DNA of 64,000 nt, from the NCBI GenBank assembly GCA_949066965.1, contig CARTDA010000014.1, positions 23,377 through 87,376 on the forward strand, in the 5' to 3' direction. This DNA is from COE1 sp949066965 (lineage in GTDB: Bacteria; Bacillota; Clostridia; Lachnospirales; Lachnospiraceae). The translations under genes and the position numbers were made by a program. Positions 40,453 through 49,923 of the stretch are shown piece by piece. The stretch's first letter is position 1. Each line of letters starts with the position of its first letter. Below the pieces are notes generated by a model that saw nothing but the letters and a program-made list of their open reading frames with translations, ran no database searches and was not told the origin of the DNA.

Positions 40453-41579
40453 TATTTCCCGCCTCCTTTCCGCTCATCCCGTCTATCGAGATATCTGTTC
40501 AGACGGACCCTGAAAAAGAACACAAAACCACACAGGTAGATGATAAACGCAGAAATCAAATCCGAAATCTGCGAGCAGTACATTGTCTTGTCCACATAAG
40601 TGCCGCCGCTTGTAATATGCTGTATAAAGTAAGAGGCAAAAGTCGCCCCAATCGGATTGGAACCGCCAAGAAATGCCGCCGCAATCCCGTTAAATCCCAT
40701 CGCCGGAACCGATGTCTGCTGAACCATCCACTGCTCAATCCCTGTCAGGTAAAAAATGCCCGCTCCGAGCCCGGCAAGTCCCCCGGCAATCATCATTGTC
40801 AGGATGATATTTGTTTTTTCGCGCATGCCGCAGTACTTTGCCGCATTTTTATTCAGGCCGGTCGCTTTCAGCTCATAGCCGAATTTTGTCTTTTCCAGGA
40901 GAATCCAGATGGCGACAGCCGCAATGACAGCCAGCAGAAGCCCTATCGTGACAAAATCATTGTTGGAAAACAGCCTGTCCAGTCCCATACTGGGCAGCAG
41001 GGCACTCTTGTTTGTACTGGCAAGCGGTTTTGTGTATGGCGTCGTCTGCTCCTTCACATCTGTCAGGAGCATGTTTACGACATACAGCCCGATCCAGTTG
41101 AGCATGATACAGGAAATTACTTCATTTACATTGAAATACGCCTTGAGCGCGCCTGAAACGGCACCGGCAAGCGCAGCCGCCACGATTGCGGCAAGCAGGC
41201 ACAGGTACCACGGCATGCCGAACTTTAATCCGCAGTAGAGACATGCACCCGCACCGATTACATACTGCCCTGCCGCACCAATATTAAACAGACCCACCTT
41301 CCACGCAAACAGTACGGAAAGGGAACACATTAAAAGTGCGGATGCTTTCACAAGCGTTGTCCCAAAGTACTTTTTTGCCGCCACGGCACTCGGATAATAA
41401 AGAAAATTTTTTAAGATGGCGGCAATCGCCTTTCCGGCTCCCTGCGGATTGATAATCAGCAGAACAACATAGCCGACCAGCAGCCCTATGACAATGCAGA
41501 GCAGTGAGCCCAGTATTGTCTGAAAAGCGCTGTTGCGCAGCAGGCTTCCTTTTTGTTTCCCTTGCTGTCCGTCACTCAT
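40452..41579 (-). CDS. Nucleoside ABC transporter permease (first subunit)
   Basis: A 375-residue permease with about ten membrane helices (NupP-like, BPD_transp_2). Signatures include WKVGLFNIGAAGQYVIGAGA and the EAA-like loop YELKATGLNKNAAKYCGMRE. It overlaps the ATPase gene by four bases (ATGA) and the second permease gene by one base, so the three are translated together. It forms the channel of the BMP-type nucleoside importer. Confidence 0.92.
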   Translation of the reverse strand: MSDGQQGKQKGSLLRNSAFQTILGSLLCIVIGLLVGYVVLLIINPQGAGKAIAAILKNFLYYPSAVAAKKYFGTTLVKASALLMCSLSVLFAWKVGLFNIGAAGQYVIGAGACLYCGLKFGMPWYLCLLAAIVAAALAGAVSGALKAYFNVNEVISCIMLNWIGLYVVNMLLTDVKEQTTPYTKPLASTNKSALLPSMGLDRLFSNNDFVTIGLLLAVIAAVAIWILLEKTKFGYELKATGLNKNAAKYCGMREKTNIILTMMIAGGLAGLGAGIFYLTGIEQWMVQQTSVPAMGFNGIAAAFLGGSNPIGATFASYFIQHITSGGTYVDKTMYCSQISDLISAFIIYLCGFVFFFRVRLNRYLDRRDERKGGGK

Positions 41580-43111
41580 TTCGCCGCCCCCTCTCTCTTT
41601 GAGCCTGCCATATAAAGACCAAGCTCCTCAACGGTTACTTTCTTGGGGTCAAATTCACCCACAATTTCTCCCTCGTACATAACCAGGATTCTGTCTGACA
41701 CATTCATTACTTCATCGAGTTCCAGACTGACAAGCAGCACGCCTTTTCCGGCATCCCGCTGCGCAACCAGCTGTTTGTGGATATACTCGATAGCTCCCAC
41801 ATCCAGCCCGCGTGTCGGCTGGACTGCGATTAGCAGTTCCGGATTCTTGTCAATTTCCCTTGCGATAATTGCCTTCTGCTGGTTTCCACCCGACATGGAA
41901 CGCGCTTTCGTCACCGCGCCCTGTCCGGAACGGACATCATACTGTTCAATCAGCCGGTTTGCATACTTGCGGATTTCTTTCCGTTTCAGAAAACCGACCC
42001 GGTTGGTAAACTGTGGTTCAAAGTATCTCTGCAGCACAATGTTATCCTCGAGCGAATAGTCAAGGACAAGTCCGTGCTTATGCCTGTCCTCCGGAATATG
42101 GCTCATTCCCATCGTCAGCCGCCTGCGAATCGGCATATGGGTGATATCTGTTCCATTTAAGGTTATCGTTCCGCTTTTGAGCGGTTCCAGACCGGACAGT
42201 CCATAGACAAACTCTGTCTGTCCATTTCCGTCAATTCCGGCGATGCAGACAATTTCTCCCCTGTGCACCTGAAGGGAAACTTTGTTGACGGCATTGTTCT
42301 TATGCCGTCTGGATGCCACTGTCATCCCCTGAATGTCCAGGACGATGTCCTTTGGCGCTGACGGCTTCTTCTCCACGACAAAATTGACATCGCGCCCTAC
42401 CATCATGGACGAAAGCTTCTCAGGCGTCGTATCCTTTACGGATACCGTACCGATGTATTTTCCTTTCCGGAGCACACTGCACCGGTCTGCCACCTGCATG
42501 ATCTCTGCCAGCTTGTGTGTGATAAAGAGAATGCTCTTGCCCTCAGCCGCCAGGTTTTTCATAATTGTCAGAAGCTCGTGAATTTCCTGTGGCGTCAGTA
42601 CTGCTGTCGGCTCGTCAAAAATAAGGATGTCATTATCGCGGTATAGCATTTTCAGTATCTCCGTCCGCTGCTGCATACCGACCGTGATATCCTCGATAAT
42701 GGCATCAGGATCTACCGAAAGACCATATTTTTCAGACAAGGCAACTACTTTTTTGCGCGCCTCCTCTTTCTGAAGCAGTCCTCCTTTTGTGGTCTCCACT
42801 CCGAGAATAATGTTGTCCAGAACAGAAAAGCATTCCACAAGCTTGAAGTGCTGGTGAACCATACCGATTCCCAGGGCATTCGCGTCATTGGGGTCATTGA
42901 TGGTAACACGTTTCCCATCTTTGTGAATCTCCCCCTCCTCCGGCTGGTAAAGCCCGAAAAGCACACTCATCAGGGTGGATTTTCCCGCGCCATTTTCCCC
43001 GAGCAGCGCATGGATTTCCCCTTTTTTCAGCTGTAAAGTAATATTGTCGTTCGCTATTATGCCCGGAAACCTCTTTGTGATATTCAGCATCTCAATCGCA
43101 TACTCAGCCAT
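41576..43111 (-). CDS. Nucleoside ABC transporter ATPase (two ABC domains)
   Basis: A 511-residue fused ATPase as in sugar/nucleoside importers. The first domain has Walker A GENGAGKST near 38, Q-loop VHQHF, and Walker B LIFDEPTAVLT near 162. The second has a degenerate Walker A GIDGNGQTEF near 293, signature SGGNQQKAI and VQPTRGLDVG in place of the usual Walker B. One active and one degenerate site is usual in this family (NupO, RbsA). It starts 153 bases after the lipoprotein gene, behind a partial terminator. Confidence 0.94.
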   Translation of the reverse strand: MAEYAIEMLNITKRFPGIIANDNITLQLKKGEIHALLGENGAGKSTLMSVLFGLYQPEEGEIHKDGKRVTINDPNDANALGIGMVHQHFKLVECFSVLDNIILGVETTKGGLLQKEEARKKVVALSEKYGLSVDPDAIIEDITVGMQQRTEILKMLYRDNDILIFDEPTAVLTPQEIHELLTIMKNLAAEGKSILFITHKLAEIMQVADRCSVLRKGKYIGTVSVKDTTPEKLSSMMVGRDVNFVVEKKPSAPKDIVLDIQGMTVASRRHKNNAVNKVSLQVHRGEIVCIAGIDGNGQTEFVYGLSGLEPLKSGTITLNGTDITHMPIRRRLTMGMSHIPEDRHKHGLVLDYSLEDNIVLQRYFEPQFTNRVGFLKRKEIRKYANRLIEQYDVRSGQGAVTKARSMSGGNQQKAIIAREIDKNPELLIAVQPTRGLDVGAIEYIHKQLVAQRDAGKGVLLVSLELDEVMNVSDRILVMYEGEIVGEFDPKKVTVEELGLYMAGSKREGAAK

Positions 43112-43228
43112 TCTTTACATACCTCCTTTCATATCATATGTGTATCTGTTTTTATAATCGCAGCATGCGACGTCCTCATGCCGCAAGACCGCAAAATGCC
43201 ATACATATGTTACTGCCATATTATGAAA

Positions 43229-43252
43229 AAGGGGAGTAAAACTGCTCCCCTT
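43229..43252 (-). terminator. Terminator/attenuator between lipoprotein and ATPase genes
   Basis: AAGGGGAG and CTCCCCTT form an 8-bp stem. On the minus strand it is followed by five T residues, just after the BMP lipoprotein stop. It probably lowers expression of the ATPase and permeases relative to the binding protein. Confidence 0.8.
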
Positions 43253-43264
43253 GTGTGTGTCTGT

Positions 43265-44530
43265 TTATTTAATACTGCCGTAATCGGTCACTTTGACGGT
43301 TGTTGACGGCATCGCTGAAATATCGTTGGAAACCTTGATTTCGCCGTTGTACATTCCTTTCACCAGCGCGCGGTAATCCTCCTCCGTAAATGCATCACTC
43401 CACTGTGTGCTCTTTATCGGGAGCTGTACATAATTTTCTTCCGGATTCTCCGATACCATTCCGAGGTTCTCAATCTTTCCTGCATGCTCGCTCCACTTTC
43501 CATCCCTGATATCGTTGAGGATTGTATTGACTGTCGCGGAAAGTCCCTTCATTGCGGAAGTGATTGTCATTCCTTCTCCATACTTCCCATCAATGACAGG
43601 CTGCTGGTCAGAGTCCACACCGATTACCTTTCCGTTCACCTTTCCTGCTGCCTCTGCCGCTGATGTGTAGATACCGCCGCCGCATGCAAAGACAACCTCG
43701 ACATTTTTCGTGCCGTACCATGTATCCATGGCACTTGTGATGTCAGCATCGCCATAGAACTGTCCGCCACATACGTATTCTACCTCAACCTCGTTTGCAA
43801 TGCCAAGTTCTGCCGCCGCAGCGTCAATTCCCTGTACATAACCATATCCGAACCGGGTAACTGCGGGAACGGACATGCCGCCGAGGAATCCAAGATGCTT
43901 ATAACCTGATTTTACTGCCGCATAGCCTGCCATATATCCAGAAAGCTCCTCCTGATATGTGCAGCAGTAAACATTGGCTTCATTATAATAGTCTGTCACG
44001 TTGTAGTCTGCCGGGTTGTAAGTATATCCTTCCCCCACACCCTTTTCGCAGATATCGCCCGCGCTCACGTCAAGCGCCACAAACTTCACATCAGGATACA
44101 TCTCAGGCTGTGTGACAACTGCCGCCGCAAACATGTAGCCCGGCATTACGATGACATTCGCGCCGCCTGCCACTGCCTGGTCGACACTTGCGCTTCTTGC
44201 CTCGTCGGAATCGCTGTCCGGTTTGTAATAGGTAAATGGTACATCATTAATCTCTGCCCATGCCTTACATGACTCGTAAGTTGTCTGGTTAAAGCTCTGA
44301 TCCGTAATGTCACCGGAGTCCGTAATCATTGCAATGTTCATGTCGGAAGCAGATGCTGCATTGGAATCTGCCGCCCCGTCGTCTGGTGTCTCCGCGTTTG
44401 CAGTATCTCCTTTGGATGTCTCCTCTCCGGCACTGCCCGTGTTATCCCCGGGACCACCGTCGGAACCGCATGCTGCCAAGGATAAAACCATGGCAGAAGC
44501 CAAAATAAGTGACAATGCTTTCTTCTTCAT
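43265..44530 (-). CDS. BMP family nucleoside-binding lipoprotein
   Basis: A 421-residue lipoprotein: signal peptide MKKKALSLILASAMVLSLAA with the lipid-modified Cys at 21, then a Gly/Ser/Asp/Glu-rich linker to residue 65. The binding domain begins MNIAMITDSGDITDQSFNQT (Med/BMP family). Further family segments are HLGFLGGMSVPAVTRFGYGY and VFACGGGIYTSAAEAAGK. It captures nucleosides outside the cell for the ABC importer. It lies only 40 bases downstream of purA; a GGATGG/CCATCC hairpin is in the gap. Confidence 0.93.
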   Translation of the reverse strand: MKKKALSLILASAMVLSLAACGSDGGPGDNTGSAGEETSKGDTANAETPDDGAADSNAASASDMNIAMITDSGDITDQSFNQTTYESCKAWAEINDVPFTYYKPDSDSDEARSASVDQAVAGGANVIVMPGYMFAAAVVTQPEMYPDVKFVALDVSAGDICEKGVGEGYTYNPADYNVTDYYNEANVYCCTYQEELSGYMAGYAAVKSGYKHLGFLGGMSVPAVTRFGYGYVQGIDAAAAELGIANEVEVEYVCGGQFYGDADITSAMDTWYGTKNVEVVFACGGGIYTSAAEAAGKVNGKVIGVDSDQQPVIDGKYGEGMTITSAMKGLSATVNTILNDIRDGKWSEHAGKIENLGMVSENPEENYVQLPIKSTQWSDAFTEEDYRALVKGMYNGEIKVSNDISAMPSTTVKVTDYGSIK

Positions 44531-44570
44531 ACGTTTGTCCTCCCTTGGATGGCTTTCCCATCCTGCTATG

Positions 44571-45863
44571 TTATTTTTTTAGTGCACTTTTCCTGTAGAT
44601 GACATCATCCCTCGCCGGTCCGTTGCTCACAAGCGTTATCGGATATCCTATCTGTTCTTCTATAAACTCGACATACTTGCGGCAGTTTTCAGGAAGCTCA
44701 TCATAGTTTCTGATTCCCCTGATGTCTGTCTTCCAGCCAGGTAATGTCGTCAGCACAGGCTTTGCCTTCTCCAGTCTTGATGTGACAGGAAACTGTGTCG
44801 TGACCTCCCCGTCAATCTCATAGCCAGTACATACGGGTATCTCGTCGAGATATCCAAGCACATCCAAAACAGTAAAGCAGACGTCTGTGGTTCCCTGCAG
44901 ACGGCAGCCATATTTGGATGCCACACAGTCAAACCATCCCATACGCCTCGGGCGTCCTGTTGTGGCGCCATACTCGCCGCCATCTCCGCCGCGGCGTCTC
45001 AGTTCATCTGCCTCATCCCCAAATATTTCAGACACAAATGCACCCGCGCCTACCGATGACGAGTACGCCTTGCATACCGTATAAATCTCCTTAATCTCAT
45101 ATGGCGGTATTCCTGCACCGATGGCACCGTAAGCGGCAAGTGTCGACGAGGATGTTACCATCGGATAAATTCCGTGATCCGGATCCTTCAATGTGCCAAG
45201 CTGTCCCTCCAGAAGAATATTTTTTCCTGCCTTTACCGCCTCGTCAAGGTAAGCGGAAACATCGCAGACAAACGGCTGAATCATATCCCTGTACCCATGC
45301 AGCGTCTCAAGAAGTTCCGAAGGAACAATTGCTGGCTTGTGGTACAAGTGTTCCAGAATGACATTTTTCTGCTCTGCCACGCGCGCAATCTTTTCTTTCA
45401 AAAGCTCCTCGTCAAAAAGCTCGCTCACCTGGAAGCCTATCTTTGCATATTTATCCGAATAAAAAGGTGCAATCCCTGACTTTGTGGAGCCGAAAGACTT
45501 TCCGCCGAGCCGTTCTTCCTCATACTGGTCAAACAGGATGTGGTAGGGCATTACAATCTGCGCCCTGTCCGATACCAGTATTTTGGGCATTGGAACATTC
45601 CTGTCCGTTATGGACTGAATCTCATCCATCAGAATCGGAATATTCAAAGCCACTCCGTTTCCTATGATACTGGTCGTATGATTATAAAATACTCCTGAAG
45701 GAAGGGTGTGAAGCGCAAACTTGCCATAATTGTTTACGATTGTGTGCCCTGCGTTTGCACCGCCCTGAAAACGGATAATGATATCTGCCTCACGTGCAAG
45801 CATATCGGTAATCTTACCTTTCCCCTCGTCTCCCCAGTTCGCTCCTACTACTGCCTTTACCAT
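44571..45863 (-). CDS. purA: Adenylosuccinate synthetase
   Basis: A 430-residue PurA starting at ATG 45861-45863, six bases after GGAGGT; an ATG two codons upstream is too close to it. P-loop-like GANWGDEGKGKITD near residue 8, GGANAGHT near 36, and the substrate loop GATTGRPRRMGWFD near 298 are clear. It condenses IMP and aspartate with GTP. It follows purB by 94 bases and precedes the nucleoside uptake genes. Length is standard. Confidence 0.97.
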   Translation of the reverse strand: MVKAVVGANWGDEGKGKITDMLAREADIIIRFQGGANAGHTIVNNYGKFALHTLPSGVFYNHTTSIIGNGVALNIPILMDEIQSITDRNVPMPKILVSDRAQIVMPYHILFDQYEEERLGGKSFGSTKSGIAPFYSDKYAKIGFQVSELFDEELLKEKIARVAEQKNVILEHLYHKPAIVPSELLETLHGYRDMIQPFVCDVSAYLDEAVKAGKNILLEGQLGTLKDPDHGIYPMVTSSSTLAAYGAIGAGIPPYEIKEIYTVCKAYSSSVGAGAFVSEIFGDEADELRRRGGDGGEYGATTGRPRRMGWFDCVASKYGCRLQGTTDVCFTVLDVLGYLDEIPVCTGYEIDGEVTTQFPVTSRLEKAKPVLTTLPGWKTDIRGIRNYDELPENCRKYVEFIEEQIGYPITLVSNGPARDDVIYRKSALKK

Positions 45864-45957
45864 TGACATACCTCCGGTTCTTTATAAACTTTGTATATAT
45901 TCGCAATTGAATACCGTTAATTATCATACATCTTTTTCATAGATAAGTAAAGAATAT

Positions 45958-47409
45958 TTAAACACTTATTTCTGCCTTGATGCCAAGCTCTGCCTGATTT
46001 GCCTCAAGCACCGGCTTCACCACATTGGTGAGGAAATTGTCGACCTGTATCGGTGACCTGCCTACATATTTTGCAGGATCCATCGTCGCCTGAAGCTGCT
46101 CAATCGTAAGGTTGAATTCCGGGTCGGCCGCGATAAGCTCCAGCAGATTGTTGTCCATTCCTTCCACCTTGACATTCCTGCCCGCCTCCATTGAGAGTGT
46201 CCTGATTTTCTCGTGGAGCTCCTGACGGTTTCCTCCGTTCTTCACTGCGTCCATCATGATGTTTTCCGTTGCCATAAACGGAAGCTCTGCCATGATGTGT
46301 TTTGTGATGACCTTGTCATACACGACAAGCCCGTCCACGACATTGAGGCACAGGTCCAGAATGCCGTCTATGGCAAGAAATCCCTCCGGAATGGACAGCC
46401 TCTTGTTGGCAGAATCGTCAAGCGTCCTCTCAAACCACTGTGTTGCCGATGTGACGGCCGGATTGAGCGCGTCAATCATGACATATCTTGCGAGGGATGC
46501 AATCCGCTCCGAGCGCATCGGATTTCTCTTGTACGCCATGGCCGACGAGCCAATCTGATTCTTTTCAAACGGTTCTTCAACCTCTTTTAAATGCTGTAAC
46601 AGCCGAATATCATTCGACATCTTATGCGCACTAGCCGCAATGCCTGCGAGAATGTTTGCCACCCTGGTATCGACCTTTCTGGAATATGTCTGCCCCGATA
46701 CGGCATAGCATTCTTTAAATCCCATCTTTGCGGCAATCATGGGATCAATCTTGTCTATCGTCTCCTGGTCTTGGTCAAACAGCTCCAGGAAGCTTGCCTG
46801 TGTCCCCGTCGTTCCCTTCGATCCCAGCAGCTTGAGGCTTCCCGCAACGTACTCCAAATCCTCCAGATCCATCAAAAATTCCTGCATCCAGAGCGTTGCG
46901 CGTTTTCCGACTGTCGTCGGCTGGGCCGGCTGGAAGTGTGTAAACGCAAGTGTCGGAAGGTTCTTGTACTTGTCCGCAAACTTTGCCAGCTCGTCAATGA
47001 CATTGACCAGCTTTTTGTGCACGAGCTTGAGCGCCTCGTCCATCACGATGATGTCTGTGTTGTCCCCGACATAGCACGAAGTCGCCCCAAGGTGGATGAT
47101 GCCCGCTGCCTTTGGACACTGCTGCCCATAAGCATACACATGGCTCATGACATCATGGCGCACAAGCTTCTCGCGCTCCCTTGCCACCTCATAATTGATA
47201 TCCTCGGCATGTGCCTTCAGTTCGTCAATCTGCTCCTGTGAGATGACGGGTTTCCCATTCTCACTCAGCCCCAGCTCCATCTCTGTCTCCGCAAGGGCAA
47301 TCCAGAGCTTTCTCCATGTACGGAACTTCATGTCCTGCGAAAAGATGTACTGCATTTCCTTGCTTGCATACCGCTCGGAAAGGGGACTTGTATACCTGTC
47401 TGTACTCAT
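45958..47409 (-). CDS. purB: Adenylosuccinate lyase
   Basis: A 483-residue fumarase/aspartase-superfamily lyase. Motifs are HLGATSCYVGDNTD near 105, FTHFQPAQPTTVGKR near 156, and the signature GSSAMAYKRNPMRSERI near 280. The long form of about 480 residues resembles the eukaryote-like PurB clade also found in clostridia. It acts twice, on SAICAR and on adenylosuccinate. It lies 18 bases downstream of purF with AGGAG before its ATG. Confidence 0.96.
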   Translation of the reverse strand: MSTDRYTSPLSERYASKEMQYIFSQDMKFRTWRKLWIALAETEMELGLSENGKPVISQEQIDELKAHAEDINYEVAREREKLVRHDVMSHVYAYGQQCPKAAGIIHLGATSCYVGDNTDIIVMDEALKLVHKKLVNVIDELAKFADKYKNLPTLAFTHFQPAQPTTVGKRATLWMQEFLMDLEDLEYVAGSLKLLGSKGTTGTQASFLELFDQDQETIDKIDPMIAAKMGFKECYAVSGQTYSRKVDTRVANILAGIAASAHKMSNDIRLLQHLKEVEEPFEKNQIGSSAMAYKRNPMRSERIASLARYVMIDALNPAVTSATQWFERTLDDSANKRLSIPEGFLAIDGILDLCLNVVDGLVVYDKVITKHIMAELPFMATENIMMDAVKNGGNRQELHEKIRTLSMEAGRNVKVEGMDNNLLELIAADPEFNLTIEQLQATMDPAKYVGRSPIQVDNFLTNVVKPVLEANQAELGIKAEISV

Positions 47410-47427
47410 ATTTTTTCTCCTTTTTAC

Positions 47428-48876
47428 CTATTTATCAAAATCACCCCGGATATCCCCGGTCGGCGGTTCCATCGGATACTTTCCATTAAAGCACCCCGTA
47501 CAGATGCCCAGCCCGCCGGCGGCTTCCTTTAGCCTGCCGATATCCAGGTATCCCAGCGAATCGGCTCCTATGATATCCCTGATTTCATCTACCGACCTGT
47601 TGTGTGCAATCAGCTGTTCCTTCTCGGGAACATCTGTCCCAAAATAACAAGGCCATAAAAACGGCGGTGAGCTGATGCGCACATGCACTTCCTTTGCCCC
47701 TGCCTCGCGCAGCATCCTCACAATCCTGTCAGACGTTGTGCCGCGCACAATGGAATCATCAATCATAATCACGCGTTTCCCGCACACTGCTTCCCTGAGG
47801 ACATTGAGCTTTACCTTTACGCTCGACTCACGGCTGCTCTGTTTTGGCTTGATAAACGTCCTGCCTACATAGCCGTTTTTCACAAATGCAGTGCCGTATG
47901 GAATCCCGGACTGTAGCGAATAACCAAGCGCCGCCGCATTTCCGGACTCCGGCACACCGACTACCAAATCTGCCTCCACCGGGGAGTCCATGGCGAGGAA
48001 ACGTCCGGCCTGAATCCGTGACGCATACACGCTCACGCCGTCGATATGGCTGTCCGGCCTGGCAAAATAGATATACTCAAAGATACACCTTGCCTCCTCT
48101 TCCTTTGAGAGGGCGCGTGACATGTCAGAGACAATCCCCCCGTCAGGTGTGATGGTCACCGTTTCTCCCGGAAGCACATCCCGCACATACTCCGCACCGA
48201 TGGTATCCAGCGCACACGTTTCCGAAGTTATGATATAGCTGTTCTCCCTTCTTCCAATGCAGAGCGGCTTAAACCCATAGGGGTCACGCGCGCCAATCAG
48301 TTTCCTGGGGCTCATCACGACAAGCGAATAAGCGCCCTTAATCTTCTGGCATGCGTTGTTTACAGCCTGTTCGACAGTCCTGGTGTTAAGGCGTTCCCGC
48401 GCTATGTGGTAGGCGATGACCTCCGAATCGATGGTTGTCTGAAAGATGGCTCCCGTGTATTCCAGGTCATGCCTGAGCGCCGGCGCGTTAATCAGGTTGC
48501 CATTGTGGGCGAGCGCAAGTGTTCCTTTTACATAATTCAGTACAAGGGGCTGCGCGTTCTCGCGCGTGGATGCGCCCGCCGTGGAATAGCGCACATGTCC
48601 CACGCCAATATCGCCTTTCAGCGGTTCAAGATTGTCTGGCGTAAACACTTCATTGACCAGCCCCATTCCCTTGTAGGATGTCACTTTTCCCTTTGGCCCG
48701 CCTGTCTCACTCACGGCAATGCCACAGCTCTCCTGTCCCCTGTGCTGCAGTGCAAAAAGCCCGTAATAAATCGTGGATGCGACATTGTGTCCGTCAAAAT
48801 CATAAATGCCAAAGACGCCGCACTCCTCATTCAGCCCTGTCTCGTCTATATTTCTGTCTATATCATCATTGTACAT
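47428..48876 (-). CDS. purF: Amidophosphoribosyltransferase
   Basis: A 482-residue PurF. An 18-residue N-terminal leader (starting MYNDDIDRNIDE) precedes the nucleophile Cys19 in NEECGVFGIYD and would be cleaved off. The glutaminase half has RGQESCGIAV and GHVRYSTAG; the PRTase half has MIDDSIVRGTTSDRIV. C-terminal cysteines (GLGICTGCFNGKYP) fit the iron-sulfur form of Bacillus PurF. It makes phosphoribosylamine, the first committed step. It sits between purC and purB. Confidence 0.97.
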   Translation of the reverse strand: MYNDDIDRNIDETGLNEECGVFGIYDFDGHNVASTIYYGLFALQHRGQESCGIAVSETGGPKGKVTSYKGMGLVNEVFTPDNLEPLKGDIGVGHVRYSTAGASTRENAQPLVLNYVKGTLALAHNGNLINAPALRHDLEYTGAIFQTTIDSEVIAYHIARERLNTRTVEQAVNNACQKIKGAYSLVVMSPRKLIGARDPYGFKPLCIGRRENSYIITSETCALDTIGAEYVRDVLPGETVTITPDGGIVSDMSRALSKEEEARCIFEYIYFARPDSHIDGVSVYASRIQAGRFLAMDSPVEADLVVGVPESGNAAALGYSLQSGIPYGTAFVKNGYVGRTFIKPKQSSRESSVKVKLNVLREAVCGKRVIMIDDSIVRGTTSDRIVRMLREAGAKEVHVRISSPPFLWPCYFGTDVPEKEQLIAHNRSVDEIRDIIGADSLGYLDIGRLKEAAGGLGICTGCFNGKYPMEPPTGDIRGDFDK

Positions 48877-48907
48877 AATTTTTCCAAATACTCCTCTTTG
48901 TGAAGCA

Positions 48908-49780
48908 CTACTTAAATTCCTTGCCTGTCAGCAGGGCAAATGCCTCTTTGTACTTATCCACCGTCTTCGTGACAACTTCCTCCGGAAGAAGGTTGTCGTT
49001 GTCGGGATTTGCCTTGAGCCAGTCGCGCACAAACTGCTTGTCAAAGGAAGGCTGTCCCTTTCCCGCCTCATATCCCTCCAGAGGCCAGAACCGCGAGCTG
49101 TCCGGTGTCAGCATCTCATCCCCGAGCACGATATTTCCATTTCCGTCAAGGCCAAACTCAAACTTGGTGTCCGCGATAATGATGCCTTTTTCCAGCGCAT
49201 ATTCCGCACATTTCTTATAGAGGGCGATGGTCGCATCCTTTATCTTTTCGGCATACTCCGCACCCTTTCCCGGGTATTTCTCCTCAAGCACCTCAATGCT
49301 TCTCTCAAAAGAAATATTTTCATCATGCAGCCCAATGTCAGCCTTTGTGCTCGGCGTATAGATCGGCTCCGGAAGCTTCTCGGACTCCGAAAGCCCTTCC
49401 GGAAGCCTGATGCCGCATACAGTGCCGTTCTCCTTGTAGCTTGCCCAGCCGCTTCCCGTGATATATCCGCGCACGATGCACTCGATGGGAAGCATCTCGA
49501 GCTTCCGGCACATCATGCTGTTTCCGTCAAATCTATCGTTTTGGAAGAATTCAGGCATATCCTTGACATCCACGGAAAGCATATGGTTCGGTACTACATC
49601 CTTCGTGAAATCAAACCAGAACCTGGACATCTGTGTCAGTATTGCGCCCTTGTTGGTTATCTTGTTTTTCAGAATCACATCAAAAGCGGAAATCCTGTCT
49701 GTCGCAACAATAATCAGACTGTCCCCGTTGTCATATACCTCACGTACTTTACCTTCTTTAATTGGTGCAAATTCCTGCAT
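48908..49780 (-). CDS. purC: SAICAR synthetase
   Basis: A 290-residue PurC of the long type. It begins IKEGKVREVYDNGDSLIIVA, with TDRISAFDVIL, then ECIVRGYITGSGW and the ATP/Mg segment IIADTKFEFGLD. It joins CAIR and aspartate with ATP. It is the first gene of the pur run, start behind AGGAGG, and lies downstream of the terminator of the DUF5717 operon. No purine riboswitch or PurR box was found in the 143-base upstream gap. Confidence 0.96.
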   Translation of the reverse strand: MQEFAPIKEGKVREVYDNGDSLIIVATDRISAFDVILKNKITNKGAILTQMSRFWFDFTKDVVPNHMLSVDVKDMPEFFQNDRFDGNSMMCRKLEMLPIECIVRGYITGSGWASYKENGTVCGIRLPEGLSESEKLPEPIYTPSTKADIGLHDENISFERSIEVLEEKYPGKGAEYAEKIKDATIALYKKCAEYALEKGIIIADTKFEFGLDGNGNIVLGDEMLTPDSSRFWPLEGYEAGKGQPSFDKQFVRDWLKANPDNDNLLPEEVVTKTVDKYKEAFALLTGKEFK

Positions 49781-49857
49781 TATTTCTTCCTCCTCGTTTC
49801 CATGCGTTTTCTCAATGATAAAACTGATTGCAGCACGTTTCCCTTCCGCGTCTGTGC

Positions 49858-49901
49858 CAAAAAAGAAAACAGCTGCGGCTATTAAAAAACAGCCCCAACT
49901 G
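49858..49901 (-). terminator. Terminator of the DUF5717/DUF5716 operon
   Basis: On the minus strand ACAGTTGGGGCT pairs with AGCCGCAGCTGT (11 of 12 positions with one G-U), with a T-rich loop. GTTTTCTTTTTT follows, 23 bases after the last stop codon of the operon. Confidence 0.78.
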
Positions 49902-49923
49902 TATCATACCGATTCTTTTCTTT

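Noticed and set aside
49781..49923. Purine riboswitch or PurR box before purC
   Set aside because: The 143-base gap contains only the upstream terminator and a ribosome site. No three-stem purine aptamer core or CGAA-type box was found.
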